Assembly: GCA_905250075.1 (NCBI GenBank)
Contig: CAJNOP010000099.1
Coordinates: 389,967 to 453,966 of the forward strand
Reading direction: 5' to 3'
DNA from: Rotaria sp. Silwood1
Lineage: Eukaryota; Rotifera; Eurotatoria; Philodinida; Philodinidae
DNA length: 64,000 nt
The notes below the pieces were generated by a model. It had not been told where the DNA came from and did no database searches. It saw only the letters and a list, made by a program, of their open reading frames with translations. Made by a program: the position numbers and the translations under genes. Numbering within the stretch: the first letter of the stretch is position 1; every line of letters begins with the position of its first letter. Positions 13,401-25,367 of this stretch are shown here, piece by piece.

Positions 13401-14202
13401 TCTGATCAAAATGAAATGCTATTTATTTGATAGATTTGACTGTAACATCAACGAGTTAGTTTATTATTTTTATTTTGAATTTAATTCTACTTTCTATACC
13501 CTTTAGTTAAACCAGTATTACAAGCCTTTAAGCCAACTCCTTGTAACGATTTAACAATGATTGGTACCTATTGCGATATTTCTAATAGTTTATGTGCCAT
13601 GAGTAAACCATGTCAAAATAATGGATCATGTGTAAATGATCAGAGTAAAATCCTTGGTTATTGTTGTGCATGTCCATCTGGTTTTAATAGTACTGATTGT
13701 GAATTTGATTATCGACCTTGTAAATCACATACTTGTTTGGATCATGGTAAATAGATTATTGTTAAACTATCTAAAAAAAATTCATAAGACTTATTTTGTT
13801 TTAGGTACATGTAATGAAACATCAAATACCACATTTTATTGTATATGCAATGATGGTTGGCAAGGAACTAACTGTGAATTAATGATAAACTTTTGTGATA
13901 ATATTACATGTGAGCATAATGGTGTTTGTCGACCATTATTGTTGAATTATACATGTGAATGTCTTGGTAATAGTTATTATGGTCGTCATTGCGAAGGAGT
14001 TTCTACGAAAATTGTTATTTATAAAGCTGTTTCGACATCATTTGCTTATCTTGGAATTGTTGCTATGATAAGTGTTGCTATGTTTGTTGTCATAATGGAT
14101 ATATTGAAATATTGTTTTGGTATTGATCCTACACGTGAAGAATTAGAAAGAATTCGACGGAAAAAACAAGAGAAAAAACAAAAACTTCATACGATCCAAT
14201 AA
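7454..14202 (+). CDS. NHL-repeat / Thr-rich / EGF-like type I membrane protein (7 exons)
   Basis: Proposed exons: 7454-7517, 8865-9746, 10132-10707, 13332-13376, 13434-13454, 13507-13746, 13805-14202, giving about 741 residues with the 10-N gap counted as written. Every intron is phase 1 with GT/AG ends, and each junction keeps the frame. Residues 1-21 are a signal peptide. About 50-310 are six NHL units (patterns such as GIFVDNNFSLYVADHGSNRI), predicting a beta-propeller. About 316-507 are a Thr-rich, mucin-like stalk from ACA/CAA repeats. Three Cys-rich EGF-like domains follow, then a transmembrane helix near 685-711 and a basic tail of about 30 residues. A poly(A) signal lies at 14237-14242. 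The likely role is a cell-surface adhesion or recognition protein; no partner can be named. The weakest join is the 2.6 kb intron 10708-13331: the EGF part could belong to a separate gene. Without splicing, the NHL exon would stop at 9835. Confidence 0.6.
7827..8626. mobile_element. Non-autonomous element with ~33 bp terminal inverted repeats
   Basis: The left end (from about 7827, AATCCCTAGAGAA) and right end (to about 8626) are inverted repeats; 28 of 31 core bases match by eye. Both halves are full of GGTACC and GTAC motifs, like subterminal repeats. No transposase frame is present. It lies wholly within intron 1 (7518-8864) of the NHL/EGF gene. I could not find a clear target-site duplication. 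The CCCTAG start resembles piggyBac ends, but TTAA flanks are absent, so the superfamily is open. Confidence 0.65.
10185..10680 (+). repeat. ACA/CAA trinucleotide repeat encoding the Thr-rich stalk
   Basis: A degenerate ACA/CAA tract with scattered ATC, TCA and GCA codons, interrupted by a 10-base N gap at 10374-10383. In the plus frame it encodes Thr with occasional Ser, Ile, Ala and Leu. Bases repeat almost exactly on the two sides of the gap, so the true length is uncertain. Confidence 0.9.
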
Positions 14203-16115
14203 TTGGTTCATACTAATGCACCATCAAAATCATCTGAATAAACAATTTTATCTATTGAAGAAATAACTATCTAGAACAAATATGAATTCAATGGCTTTGC
14301 TTCTCTTTTTCTTTTCAATTAAATAAAAATCATACTGGAAAATGAAATTTTCTGGTTAACTATTCAATGCGAAAATTATAAACTGCCAAATCTGATTTAA
14401 AAAGATTATATTTCATAGTTAACACATTTCAATAGTTTCTATTTCTCTTTTTTTTTAAATCATAATCGATTCAGTCATGTTTATTTCAATATTTGAATTA
14501 ATAAACTGATTTTGAGTTGTGTTTTGACATTACCATTCTTATATACACTGGTGATGAATACATTTATCAGCTATTTTAGATTCACTTTTGATTCACTAAA
14601 TTCGAAGGTTTAAGACTAGTTTCTTCACTAGAGAAAAACCGAAAGTTGTATTAAATATTTAATATTTTATGCTAACAATAAAAATGCTATTGCACCAATA
14701 ACTTCACGTTATCAAGGTACAATTAAAATATATATATTATTTTGACCGAGACAATAGTTTAAACTTGTAAGGAATGAGGGAGACGGATAATCGTTTGACA
14801 GTGTGAGAGTAGATACGTTTTAAGCATACCCTAAAGTGTTAAGGTGTCGAATAGTTCGAAATCATGACTATCCAGAATTGGTGATCGATACTTGAGTAAT
14901 TGATAGATTTTTATTTCATCATAATGTTATATTGATTGTATTTTTACTACAGACATTTGTAAATGCAATCAAATATTGTGTCCTAGTGATCGCATAAGCT
15001 TATGCATTGATGAATGAATATCTTGATCACTCAGTGTATATTATTATCACTAGTCATTATCTAATAAGGAATTAAACAACTTGCAACATTCGTAGAAATA
15101 ATATTAGATATTCCTAATCAATCCATAAAAGTGCTTTCTTTCTCAAAAATTTAATCATTGCTGGAACTAAATTACGTAGTACAACAAAATCCGTGTTGTA
15201 GAACATTCGACACCCATGAGACTATGTATAATGTCTCTACGGATATCATAGGCGTATCCATCGACTTGGATACTTACTTTGATCTATTTTTGCAACGCTT
15301 ACTGCACGCCACCTTTTTTTTCCTTTGATTCATTGGTTGAAGCAAATGTGTCAATGATTGTTTTGCTTTTCTGTTATTTCATAACACCAATGAGCATGGT
15401 GCGCAAGATTTGGAAAATGATTTACAGTAAGAATTATAAAGAGACGACCATGAAACAAATTAAAGCACATTATGCTTTCACTTTTTTTTTGCGTATAGTA
15501 AGCATTGGTGAAAGAGAATTGTTAGTTTTTTTGCTGTCGTTGTTAAGCTCACCTTATGAGATTGTTTTACCGGTTACTCATACAGTCAAGCAACCCTGAT
15601 CCTACTTTGTTGATTGGGGCAGTCTCATTTTTGTCAATTTCTTTTAACATAAAAGCAGCATTATTGCTCACTCACAAATCCACACTCAGAATACATATTT
15701 TTTTCTCTATTTGACACCAGTTTTACTGTCTTTTTCTGCGATTCTTGACACTGTATGGCCACTATTGTTATTTACATGAGTCCGATGAGTGTATGCATTG
15801 AGTGGGTACTGATAAACTTGCAGAGATGTACACAGAATGTGTCACTCACTTAGGGTTACTCTCTTTTTTCGAAATATGCTCTACAGATATTAGTGATAAC
15901 ATATTACGATTAACATTTTTCCTTATCATGAAGTGTTAATAATAGATAATTGTTCATCAATCAAAACATATATGTTTGTATATTTTAATGCGTTTTCATA
16001 GATGACTAGAAGAAAAAGTCATATTTTTCGCGTAACAATGAGTACGATACAATGAAGTAATATGTGGTAGTTTTTGTTTTTCGGTTCTATTCTAGTATTA
16101 AAACTCGACAATAGC
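14203..16115. other. Intergenic region between the EGF and vault genes
   Basis: After the poly(A) signal at 14237-14242 there is AT-rich spacer. An open frame at 15279-15599 (106 codons) is hydrophobic but not recognisable, and I do not call it a gene. No repeat or RNA gene was seen. Confidence 0.5.
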
Positions 16116-18176
16116 ATGTCTTCGAAGAGTTTACCGACTCAGATGGATCCTATCTATCGTATTCCACCTTACTATTATATTCATGTATTAGACCAGAATA
16201 CAAGTGTGACACGATTGGAAATTGGTCCAAAAACATTTTTTAGACAGGACAATGAAACAATAGTTTTTGGACCCGATAAAATGATCACTCTACCACCAAG
16301 ACATTATTGTGTTATTGAAAATCCAGTCGTTAAGAATGAAGATGATCAAGCACAATTCGACAAAAATGGTCAGGCAAAATTGTCGCATGGTAGCCTAGAT
16401 GTTCGACTGGAAAACGATTATAAAGAACCATTTCCATTGTATCCTGGTGAAGTTTTAAAACAGGTATTATGAATAGCATTATGAAAAGTAATTTTTTAAC
16501 AATATATGATGATATTATTTTAGGCTCCTACACTTTTAAAATATGTTGCAGCTAATTCAGCATTAAGATTAAAAGCTGTTTTGGATTTTGATGATAATAG
16601 AGAACACCGAAAAACTGGAGATGAATGGTTATTCGAAGGACCTGGTAAGTGACGGTGTATTCCCAGCTATAAGTTATGCAATTAATGCACTCGAGTCATG
16701 ATTGATTTATTTTCAATTGTACAAATATTTGGATTTCATAGGCACGTATACACCACGAAAAGAAGTATCCGTAGAAGAATATATTGTTGCCACTGTGATC
16801 GGTCCAAATCAAGCAATAAGATTGAGTGCTAAAAAAGAATTTATCGATCGTACAGGTCAACATCGTGTAGCGGGTGAAAACTGGTTAGTAAAAAAGTTAG
16901 GTGCTTATGTACCATTGGCTTATGAAACGGTTGTAAGCCTCGAAAATGCTCATGTTGTAACAGATAAAAAAGCATTACATTTACGTGCATTGAAAACATT
17001 CAAGGATGATTTTGGTCAAATACGAAATAATGGTGACGAATGGCTCGTCACAAAAGAACAAACTGAAACACATATTTTGAACGTTTATGAACAACTTGTA
17101 GACATTGTTAATATAAATATACTGAATTCAAGACAATATTGTGTTATCTTAAATCCAGTTTCATGTAAGAATATTAAACATCGAATTATGATCGAAATTC
17201 TTATGATATCTATTTTCTTTTCAAGCTGATGGTAAAAATCAATTGGGCAAGAAGAAATTAGTCGTTGGTGATAAATCATTTTTTCTACAACCTAATGAAC
17301 AATTAGAGAAAGGAATTCAAGATGTATGTATTTTGAGTAACGATGAAGGTGTCGTCGTGAAATGTATTGAAACGTTTAATGACGAAATAGATAATGTCAT
17401 CCGTGTACCGGGTAAGAGAAAATAATTTTTCTTGTGTTTCTATCATAGAAAAATAACCAATCGATAGGTTCTAACTCGACAATAATTAGATATGTCTATT
17501 ATATATGACTCTAAAATAATTTGAATTTTTTTAAGGTGACAAATGGGTAGCCAGAGGACCACGAGAGTATATACCACCAGTACAAGTTGAAGTATTACAA
17601 AAACGAAAAGCGATACCTTTGGGTAGTTTGATTGATCTCTCATATTTTGTTTATCTAGTAAAAATTTTTCTAGATGAAAATGAAGGTATCTATGTTCGTG
17701 ACTTGAGAAGTGGTCGTGTTCGTGCGATCATTGGTAATACATATATGTTAACGCAAGATGAAGAACTCTGGGAAAAAGAGCTACCCGTAAGCATAGAAGA
17801 ATTTCTGCAACGAGATCGTTTAGGTGAAAGACAGAACAAAACAACAATAACATCATCATCATCATCATCGTTGCAAACGACTAAACGAGACAAAACCAAA
17901 GTGGTTACATATCGAGTACCACAAAATCAAGCTGTACAAGTATATGATTATAAAGCAAAAAGTTCAAGAATTATATTAGGACCAGAATTAGTCATGTTAG
18001 AACCTGACGAACATTTTACATACATCAATCTTTCTGGATCTATATTTGTTTCTTTATTTTTACTTGTTTTTCTTTCGATATTGTTCGTGTTGAAAAAAGC
18101 TATAAGCAACAAAATAATCTTCTTTCCTTCTATCGCTGCTTTCGTATTGTGGATTGGTTTGCGTCGTTTTATTTAA
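16116..18176 (+). CDS. MVP: Major vault protein, short form with hydrophobic C-terminal tail
   Basis: Exons 16116-16463, 16524-16644, 16742-17164, 17226-17411, 17536-17622 and 17674-18176 join in frame to 555 residues. The start ([20 protein letters not shown]) and the run of MVP repeats are characteristic: [31 protein letters not shown] and [21 protein letters not shown] builds the barrel wall of the vault ribonucleoprotein; vertebrate MVP has about 860-890 residues. This copy follows the family through the repeat body to HFTYINLSG. It then lacks the shoulder domain and the long cap helix, ending in about 46 residues with two hydrophobic stretches ([18 protein letters not shown] and a second near the end). 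The change falls at 18036, after a G that could be a phase-1 exon end, but the next bases are GA instead of GT, so a lost donor site may cause intron read-through. I found no downstream cap exon before 18.9 kb. A Ser run (SSSSSS) lies in the inter-repeat linker. Confidence 0.85.
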
Positions 18177-18240
18177 TAAACAAAATAGAAATCATTGAAA
18201 ACAAAACACATTTCTTTCAAGATATTCATGAATGAATAAA
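18175..18240 (+). terminator. Poly(A) signals of the vault gene
   Basis: AATAAA at 18175-18180 overlaps the TAA stop codon; a second AATAAA lies at 18235-18240. The first would leave almost no 3' UTR, so the second may be the one used. Confidence 0.5.
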
Positions 18241-19824
18241 TGATTATACATATTGATATTATTTTATATCCTTATTATTATGAAAACAGTCGTAGTTCTC
18301 GTTGAAACCAAACAATGCTTGATAAAATGGTTCAAGGTCATTCTCAAACGACATAAACAGTATTGAACGATTGGCTAAAAATGACTTCTTACTATGACAA
18401 AATTATCCATTGAATAGAACACAATTAAAAACAGATAATTATATCTCTTCAAGAAAGTCTAGAATATTGTATGGCATAAATTATTCTTTGCGGTTTTTCA
18501 CAATGTGACAATGTCTATTGAATATGTGTCATCAATTATGAAAGTTCTCCTGACAAGCACATGATATAGTTACGTAGTGATATATTCGATTTATTAGATA
18601 AATCTGACTTTTCCTAAGAGAAGTTTGAGATGTTTGACTTGATAGTTCTAATTTGTCAAAATATATTCTTCATATAGCCAATCTACTAATTACTAAAATA
18701 GATAATATCAATATGTAAGTGAATTGCTTTCGTGATTCTGATAAAATTGCTGCAAATGAATTTTTTCTGTCGCGTGAGAGTAGAGTATTTTCTTCAGTTA
18801 CATACAAACCCATACTATTGTGGAAGGAAACCAATATTATCATCATTTTGATGATACTACGCTACAAATCTAAAGGAATAAGATCATTGATATATTTCAA
18901 TATCTTCTATTATTTTTTCTTCAATATATGTATCATTTATTTGAGTTACTTCTTAATATATTTTAATTTTAATTTAGTTTAATTTACTGATTGCAAATAC
19001 ATTAACAAAGCTAACTATATTAATGGTTAATGATTTATATATTTTACTGACCACTTAAATAATAGTCAAAGTTGTTTACGTACAAGGATTTATGATTTTG
19101 ACAACAGATGTATTTATTTTTAGCAATATAATAGCAGAAAATAAGAAGAAAAAAGTCTTATAATTTTTTAATGTAATATTTCAAAATATGTCTAAACATA
19201 AATAAAGTAGTATATGCAATTGTGAGTCCTTGTTTTTTTTTTGTCTTTTCTTCGTTTTTCGTCATTTGTTTTGTTAATAATGATCATTTTATATTATAAT
19301 CGATGTACCAAATTTCAAGGCATAATTTCATATACTTCTTAAATCTATTTTCAACTAAGCCTCTCATAAGTCTTTAGATAAAAAGAACAATTTAATCCTA
19401 CTGAATATTTGAGAAAAGATTCTCATGATAGTATTTTTATATTAACGTATATACCTATTATTAACTCATTTATCTACTATCGATAAATAATGCATCTAAA
19501 AAGCTAACGAGCATACTCATTCATGTGTAATTACAATGCGCAAAATCCATTTAATCGTAAATAACGTCAACGAAAGACAAACAACAAAAACCTATATGCG
19601 TAAGTATAGTCATGTTTTATACAACGATATATTTTATTACTAGATGAATATTTTTTTGCAACGCTAATCTACAATACTGGCAAAAATAGATCAATATGAT
19701 TCAAAAAAAAAGATATGACATCGCCTACATTGTCTTAATTTTTTTTTTCTTGCATTGAAGTCATGCCCTGTCAATCACTATGATATTATATAAATCTCAT
19801 TAATTTACAAAACAAATTATGTTT

Positions 19825-19855
19825 TATATAAGATTATTCGAGTTTGATATTATCA
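19825..19855 (+). promoter_or_regulatory. TATA-like box and paired GATA motif of WAP-like gene 1
   Basis: TATATA at about 19825-19830 is followed by TGATATTATCA at 19845-19855, an inverted pair of GATA-type cores, eight bases before the ATG. The paired motif and the bases around it are kept in the paralog at 33965-33975. The function is inferred. Confidence 0.4.
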
Positions 19856-19862
19856 AAGGATC

Positions 19863-20321
19863 ATGAACAAGTTAATCTTACGCTTATTATTAACAACTTT
19901 GGCTATTGTTGGCTTACATGCAATTCCAGGTGATTCTGTTGACATTGACAAATCACGTACTGTACTAATACCAATTCGAACGGTTCCTCCAATTATCTTT
20001 GATCCAATTAAGTACTGTTTACAATTTCCATCATCAACCAAATGTAATCCATGCACATATGGCTCACCAATTATAGGTGTTACTTGTGGACAAGGACAAA
20101 GAAGATGTGAAGCATTAGGTGGTACATGTAAATTTAATCAATACGGCATAGCTTATTGTTGTCCAAGGGAACATCGAGGTTGTTGTCCAACAGTAGAATA
20201 CCGAACTATTATCTTTCCACGTCCTAGTCCATTCTGTCATCGATGTCAAACAGATGCATCATGCAAACCTTATGAAAAATGTTGTGGAATTTGCCGAAAA
20301 TGTGTTCCAGCCGTCTATTAA
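19863..20321 (+). CDS. Secreted Cys-rich WAP-like protein, copy 1
   Basis: A single-exon protein of 152 residues. The first 20 or so residues are a signal peptide (MNKLILRLLLTTLAIVGLHA). The mature part has 17 cysteines. The C-terminal segment CQTDASCKPYEKCCGICRKC follows the WAP four-disulfide core pattern (D-x2-C-x5-CC-x2-C-x2-C). The middle has two CC pairs (AYCCPREHRGCCP). WAP proteins are secreted protease inhibitors or antimicrobial factors; the exact activity here is unknown. Its paralog at 33493-33957 keeps all 17 cysteines and is about 60% identical by eye. The poly(A) signal AATAAA is at 20356-20361. The start is set by the signal peptide and the conserved leader. Confidence 0.85.
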   Translation: MNKLILRLLLTTLAIVGLHAIPGDSVDIDKSRTVLIPIRTVPPIIFDPIKYCLQFPSSTKCNPCTYGSPIIGVTCGQGQRRCEALGGTCKFNQYGIAYCCPREHRGCCPTVEYRTIIFPRPSPFCHRCQTDASCKPYEKCCGICRKCVPAVY

Positions 20322-21374
20322 TAATTACAAAGACTAATATTTACTTTGCCTACAAATAAACTTTGAAATTCTTTTTTTTTGTTTTTTGCATAACTAATAG
20401 CCTTGCTTCAATTATTTTTACTATGTGTTTCATTTCACAAAACAGAAGTATCCTCTTTCTGTGACCTTTATAATATTATGAAGAGTGGTATAAAGAAAAA
20501 AAAAGAATGAACACTTCTTTATATTGCATCCGTTAGATAAAGTATATTATATTCGGAAGTTATGTTGTAAAAAGTTGTTCAATTTGACAAAATTTCAAAT
20601 CACTAAGATTATATTGCTGTGTATTTGTAATGTACTTCTCCACTGAGATATAGTTCCTAGTAGTAAAACAAGTTTATTACAAAATGTCTGACTATACTAC
20701 CAGGGACAAAAGAGTGTTGCAAATTATATTTTTGATATTAAAACTATAGTTTATAAATGAAATCACTTATATGAATAGTACCAGAATAGACTCTTCTAGT
20801 GTAGTAAAAAGCTTAAGATGAAGATACAAAGTGTTGATAGAACATTGTATACTTCATCGGATCGTATTCTCTAGTTTAACATGTGATTTCAAGTTCTTTA
20901 TTTTAATTTTCCATTTGATAATGTTTCATATTAGCTCAATAGTGTAAACATCACGATTATAATTTGATTAATTGCATACTTCAAAAAAATATTCTTAACT
21001 GGAGAATGTGATATGTATTGAGAAAAATACAAACAATATATAAACATATTGTCCTTTCGTTGTCAACTTTTATGTGCTATTTATATCTATCTTCATAACA
21101 TTATTTCATTTACAAATCCTATATTTTATATCAAAAATACAACTTATAGTATTTTTGTCATTGGTAGATACGTATGTATCATGACATTTCATATATGATA
21201 CTTTTATATCAATGGTGTTTTTGTTGAAAAATGATCAAAATTTTTCTGTATTTTTATCTAATATCTTAGCTTTTTTTATTTGGCTGGTTCAAGTACCAAG
21301 CATGCCAGGATATTGTATATATTGCATGTAAAAAACCGGAAAATTTAGTGGACATTGAGTAATAAAAAAAACTC

Positions 21375-22437
21375 AGTTATGTTCTAATAGAAATATTATT
21401 AGACACGCATATGAAATACAGTTTTATTTTTGTGATTTATTATTTTTTTTTCAACTTTTATTATGTGTTAATGGAAGATGCAAAGGAAAAACTGTGCTGA
21501 TACTGAATAGAGTCTTTGTACTGTTTTGTATTGTAAATTATCTATCATCTGAACGTCATTCTTCTGAACTATATACAAGCCGAAATGAATACCATGACCA
21601 GGCAAGAAATGTTTGAGAAGAAGATGAATAAGAGAACCGACTAAAATATTCTTGCATGAATGACATTGTTGTACCTAATAGTCTTTGTATTGTTTAGTTC
21701 TCTCTCCAGAGTCCTTATTAAATTGATTGAGAATGAATCAAGAAAATAAATAATATTCTACGTTGACTTGTAATTAGATTTTCAATATTGCCGAGTACTA
21801 CATTAAGCTTTATTTTCGTTCTTCTTATCAATTATGAGCTACCTCTTGATACATTGGCTCATAATAAAAGTCGAGCGAATCAGTAAAAAAAACTGCCGAA
21901 AAAAAAATCATGCGCACGATTGATTGCCTCGATTGTAGTGCAAAAATAGTTTGTTTGTCTGATCTCAAGACACCGTAATGAATGTAGATCATCAAAGTTA
22001 CATTATTTTTATATGAATGTCTTTTACCACAATTGCTTCTGAATTAATCCGAGTGTATCTATTGCAGATCAGTTGGTTCGAATGTTTTATTCGATTAATC
22101 AGTCAGAGTTGTCGGATTGAAATAGGAACTGATCGAGCTCAATAGACTCTGATACTTCAGGGCCATTTGTTGCCTATTGACACCACCTATTCATTTTGTT
22201 ACTACATATAGGCAAAAAAAATTCTTTGCTATCATCTCTGTGAAGCATGATTATTCGAGCTATAGCGTGCGAATACAATTAAAATCAATTACGTCCATTT
22301 TGACGTCGACTTTTAACAATCTTCGTTTACGAGTTTTAGTTCACTACAAAATTGTAAAAAAATGCTTTTCTTTTATTTATTCAATACTGATCATCATAAA
22401 ACATATCAGTACAGTTTTGACATTTTTCTTGTTGTTG
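21375..22437. other. Intergenic spacer after the left duplication arm
   Basis: AT-rich sequence lying between the convergent WAP-like and wax-synthase-like genes. A 95-codon frame at 22177-22464 is low complexity and overlaps the end of the opposite-strand gene, so it is not called. Nothing else was seen. Confidence 0.5.
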
Positions 22438-22438
22438 T

Positions 22439-23425
22439 TTATTTCGGACAACTCTTGGGCATAGGCAATTTTGAAATCCATTGATCACCATACGTTGAAA
22501 GACCATCTAGACCAAAAAATACAGATTTGTCTCGTGCAAACGTTCCAAGACACATTGGTGCTGTTACAAAAAGGACACTATGTGTTACCAACCATCCAAG
22601 TAATGGTGGTAACTTAATTGCAAGATGTGCTTCTATGCAACAAGCAATACCATTCAGAAAGAAACAGGCAAATGTAGGCAAAGCCGATGAAGGCTCATTG
22701 AAAACAATAAAGACAATATGTACATGAAAAAGACCACTGATAATGAATATTAATAAAGATACGATTGATCGAGAAGGTATAAATAAACTGAGAGGCCGAA
22801 AAATTGATTCATTGAAAATTGTACTGATGATCCGATTGTATCGTCGACCCCAAAATTCACGTAATGATTGAGAGAAGAATGGAAAATTGTTAAGTGATTG
22901 AAGTGTATATTTATCTCGAGTGATTATTCGCACAAGAACCGTCTCAATATCGACTACATATGAAAATGTTAATATTGATAAGAAATAAATAAATACTCTC
23001 ATATAACTATCATTTGATTCACATATCAGTAACCATCTATGTAACCAACGATTAAGTATAAATTTTACTACACCAAAAATCAAATAAAAGATGATAGGCC
23101 ATTGCTTCTCTTTCGATTGACAAGGTATAACTGGTAAGAGAATCCATAGACATTTTGCAGTAAAGGAAGAAAATGTTGGAAACGTGTCAGGTGTAAGAAC
23201 GACTAAATGAAAGAGACGAATCGATACCATCCAATATATTGCAATGGTAAAGACAGAAAAAATATGATGTGGAGGAAGATTACGTGTGCAAATATCAGTC
23301 AGTAATATACATGGTACGCAAGTCAAAATGGCTCGAATTAGAATGTGACGAATAGGACGGATAATGTAGAAACATATGACAAAATGAAGAAGCCAAACGA
23401 TATTGACTAGTAGAAAGTCTACCAT
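22439..23425 (-). CDS. Wax-synthase-like MBOAT acyltransferase
   Basis: An intron-less protein of 328 residues with about eight hydrophobic segments. The segment SLREFWGRRYNRIISTIFNE near residues 187-206, followed by IISGLFHVH with the MBOAT catalytic His, matches the wax synthase (MBOAT_2) family. These enzymes esterify fatty alcohols with acyl-CoA in the endoplasmic reticulum membrane; family length is about 340-350 residues, so this is near complete. The AATAAA at 22438-22443 (read on the minus strand) overlaps the TAA stop. The family is best known in plants and bacteria, so an ancient or horizontal origin is worth testing. Substrate specificity cannot be read from the sequence. Confidence 0.8.
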   Translation of the reverse strand: MVDFLLVNIVWLLHFVICFYIIRPIRHILIRAILTCVPCILLTDICTRNLPPHHIFSVFTIAIYWMVSIRLFHLVVLTPDTFPTFSSFTAKCLWILLPVIPCQSKEKQWPIIFYLIFGVVKFILNRWLHRWLLICESNDSYMRVFIYFLSILTFSYVVDIETVLVRIITRDKYTLQSLNNFPFFSQSLREFWGRRYNRIISTIFNESIFRPLSLFIPSRSIVSLLIFIISGLFHVHIVFIVFNEPSSALPTFACFFLNGIACCIEAHLAIKLPPLLGWLVTHSVLFVTAPMCLGTFARDKSVFFGLDGLSTYGDQWISKLPMPKSCPK

Positions 23426-25367
23426 GTTGATAACTATGTGAATATCTTTTTAAATTCTGATGAATGAAATAGACTGATACTGGCTTTTTTGTACTTTTTC
23501 TAAAGATCTAATAGTTTATTGTGTTTGTCTTCCTACTGTCGTTTTTATCTTAACAGTATGATAAAAGAACGAAAAAAAAACTTATCTTGAGAACACGAAT
23601 GTCACCTTGTATGAGAGAAGACAATTGTTTTTCAAGTATGAAAAAAGCTAGATAACTTTTGTGTTTACTAATTGTCTTTTTTTGACATTAGATCACTTTA
23701 TAACAATCTAATCTAACGTACAAGAAGTTGTTCCTTATCCTCGATTGAAATGACCACGATGCCTTTTTTGTCTATTATCTATCAATACTTCTATGTGCTT
23801 TCATCTCATTTTTCTCCTATATGTACATTGGAATGGCATTATTAGTTTGTCCTTCCTTCGTACGTAGCGCTATCTATAATTGTAACTTAACCTTTGTTCT
23901 TCTCTGAATTTGTCCTTGCACACCCCGTATTTTTCTGTTATTACGTTTACTGTATTTTTCAAGGTCTCTCTATGCTAGGAAATAGTATATAAGGAACGAA
24001 AAAAATATAGTATAGTTGCGATTTTAATTATACTAATAAAGTCTTATGATAATAGCCATTAAATAGTATCTATTATATCTGAAATCTGCACACATTTATT
24101 TTTTCATAGCTTTTAGCATTTAAAGATTTTAATATTGTCAGATGTTGATAAATCGTTTCAATGCCTGATTATTAATATTTTGATGAATTATAATTAAACG
24201 TTAGTGAATTTTACTACAAAAATATTTTAATGAGATATTCTTGATATTGTCACGACGGGTATTACTGTTCTAAGACATGCGATCAACTGAACACTTAATT
24301 CCACTGTGTAGTGGAAATATGGGATCATTCTTTACTTGCATTTTCTAGGCGCACATGCAAGAATACTAATGAACCAACAAAATCCAGAACAAGTGGCATG
24401 TATTTCTTTCAAATTTACAAAAATTAACTACTGTAGTATGAACAAGTAAATCTTCACTGCACAAACATATATTTAATGAAAACACTAAATAAGGTAACGC
24501 AAACAATGATAATAAATTTTTATCAAGAAGTAAATTAGCTGCATGGTACGATGTTTTGAGTAGTAGTCTAATTTGAGTTCGAATATAAATAAAAATGATA
24601 AAACCGAACCATTAGCAATTCATATCCATAATCAAAAATAGAGTTTGAGTGAATTAATATTTATAATTCAAGTAGAGGTTCAATAGAACTCTGATGATGT
24701 CCCGTGTTTCATTCGGTCATCTCTCTCACTCTAAATCTATTCACGAAATTTCTACGATGGTTTCTGTTTCTTACTAAAATTATAGTCGTGTTAAAACTTA
24801 TATTTGACTATTTCTATAATGAAACGCCAACTTGAATTTTTTTGTCAATCATTTTCAAGTTGATATAAAGTTCTTAACTCTTCATTTATTTTACAACTAA
24901 AATTAAAACTCATAATTAGCTTGTGATTTTGAATATAGAATGATGAATTATTAAAAATAGTAAATTATTATTAATAATTGTAAAGGATTTGTAAACCTAA
25001 CTGCTTCTCTCCTTACAGTATTGATTGTATGGAATGAATTCAAATATCATACAATTTTCTAAGATAATAAGAAGAATTATCAATCATTTTACACACTGGG
25101 TTATTTTAATCAAACATTAGATAAAAACTCATGAAGACTTATCACTATTTGACAATCAAATATTTTAGAAAAAGAACAGCTGAACATAAGTGTATTTTTA
25201 TTGTTCTGTTTAGTCAAAATATTTTTTACCTTCTATGCATACTATGATTCATCTTAACTAACACAAGAAAACAGAAGAGCGGAAGAAATATCCAAGAAAT
25301 ACAACTTGCACGTGTGAATAGAAATGCAAGGTAAAACATTATTTTTTTTCATTTCTATGCATTTGCA
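23426..25367. other. Shared upstream region of the wax-synthase-like and fem-1 genes
   Basis: About 1.9 kb of AT-rich DNA between two divergent genes. I see no coding frame, tandem repeat or RNA gene. It presumably holds both promoters. Confidence 0.5.

Larger units (their letters stand above)
18890..21374. repeat. Left arm of ~2.5 kb inverted duplication
   Basis: This stretch is the reverse complement, with divergence, of 32294-34935. Matching landmarks include the CAATATAATAGCAG segment (19123 and 34690 regions), the whole WAP-like gene with its upstream region, the CATCCGTTAGA / CATCCATTAGA region and the closing AAAAAAAACTC. The homology stops sharply near 21374. Gaps and substitutions outside the gene show that the duplication is not recent. 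Confidence 0.85.

Noticed and set aside
15279-15599. 106-codon hydrophobic frame
   Set aside because: No recognisable family. The hydrophobicity comes from T-rich codons, and no promoter or poly(A) signal stands out.
16074-16115. Upstream in-frame start of the vault protein
   Set aside because: The extra 14 residues are not MVP-like. The family N-terminus begins at the ATG at 16116.
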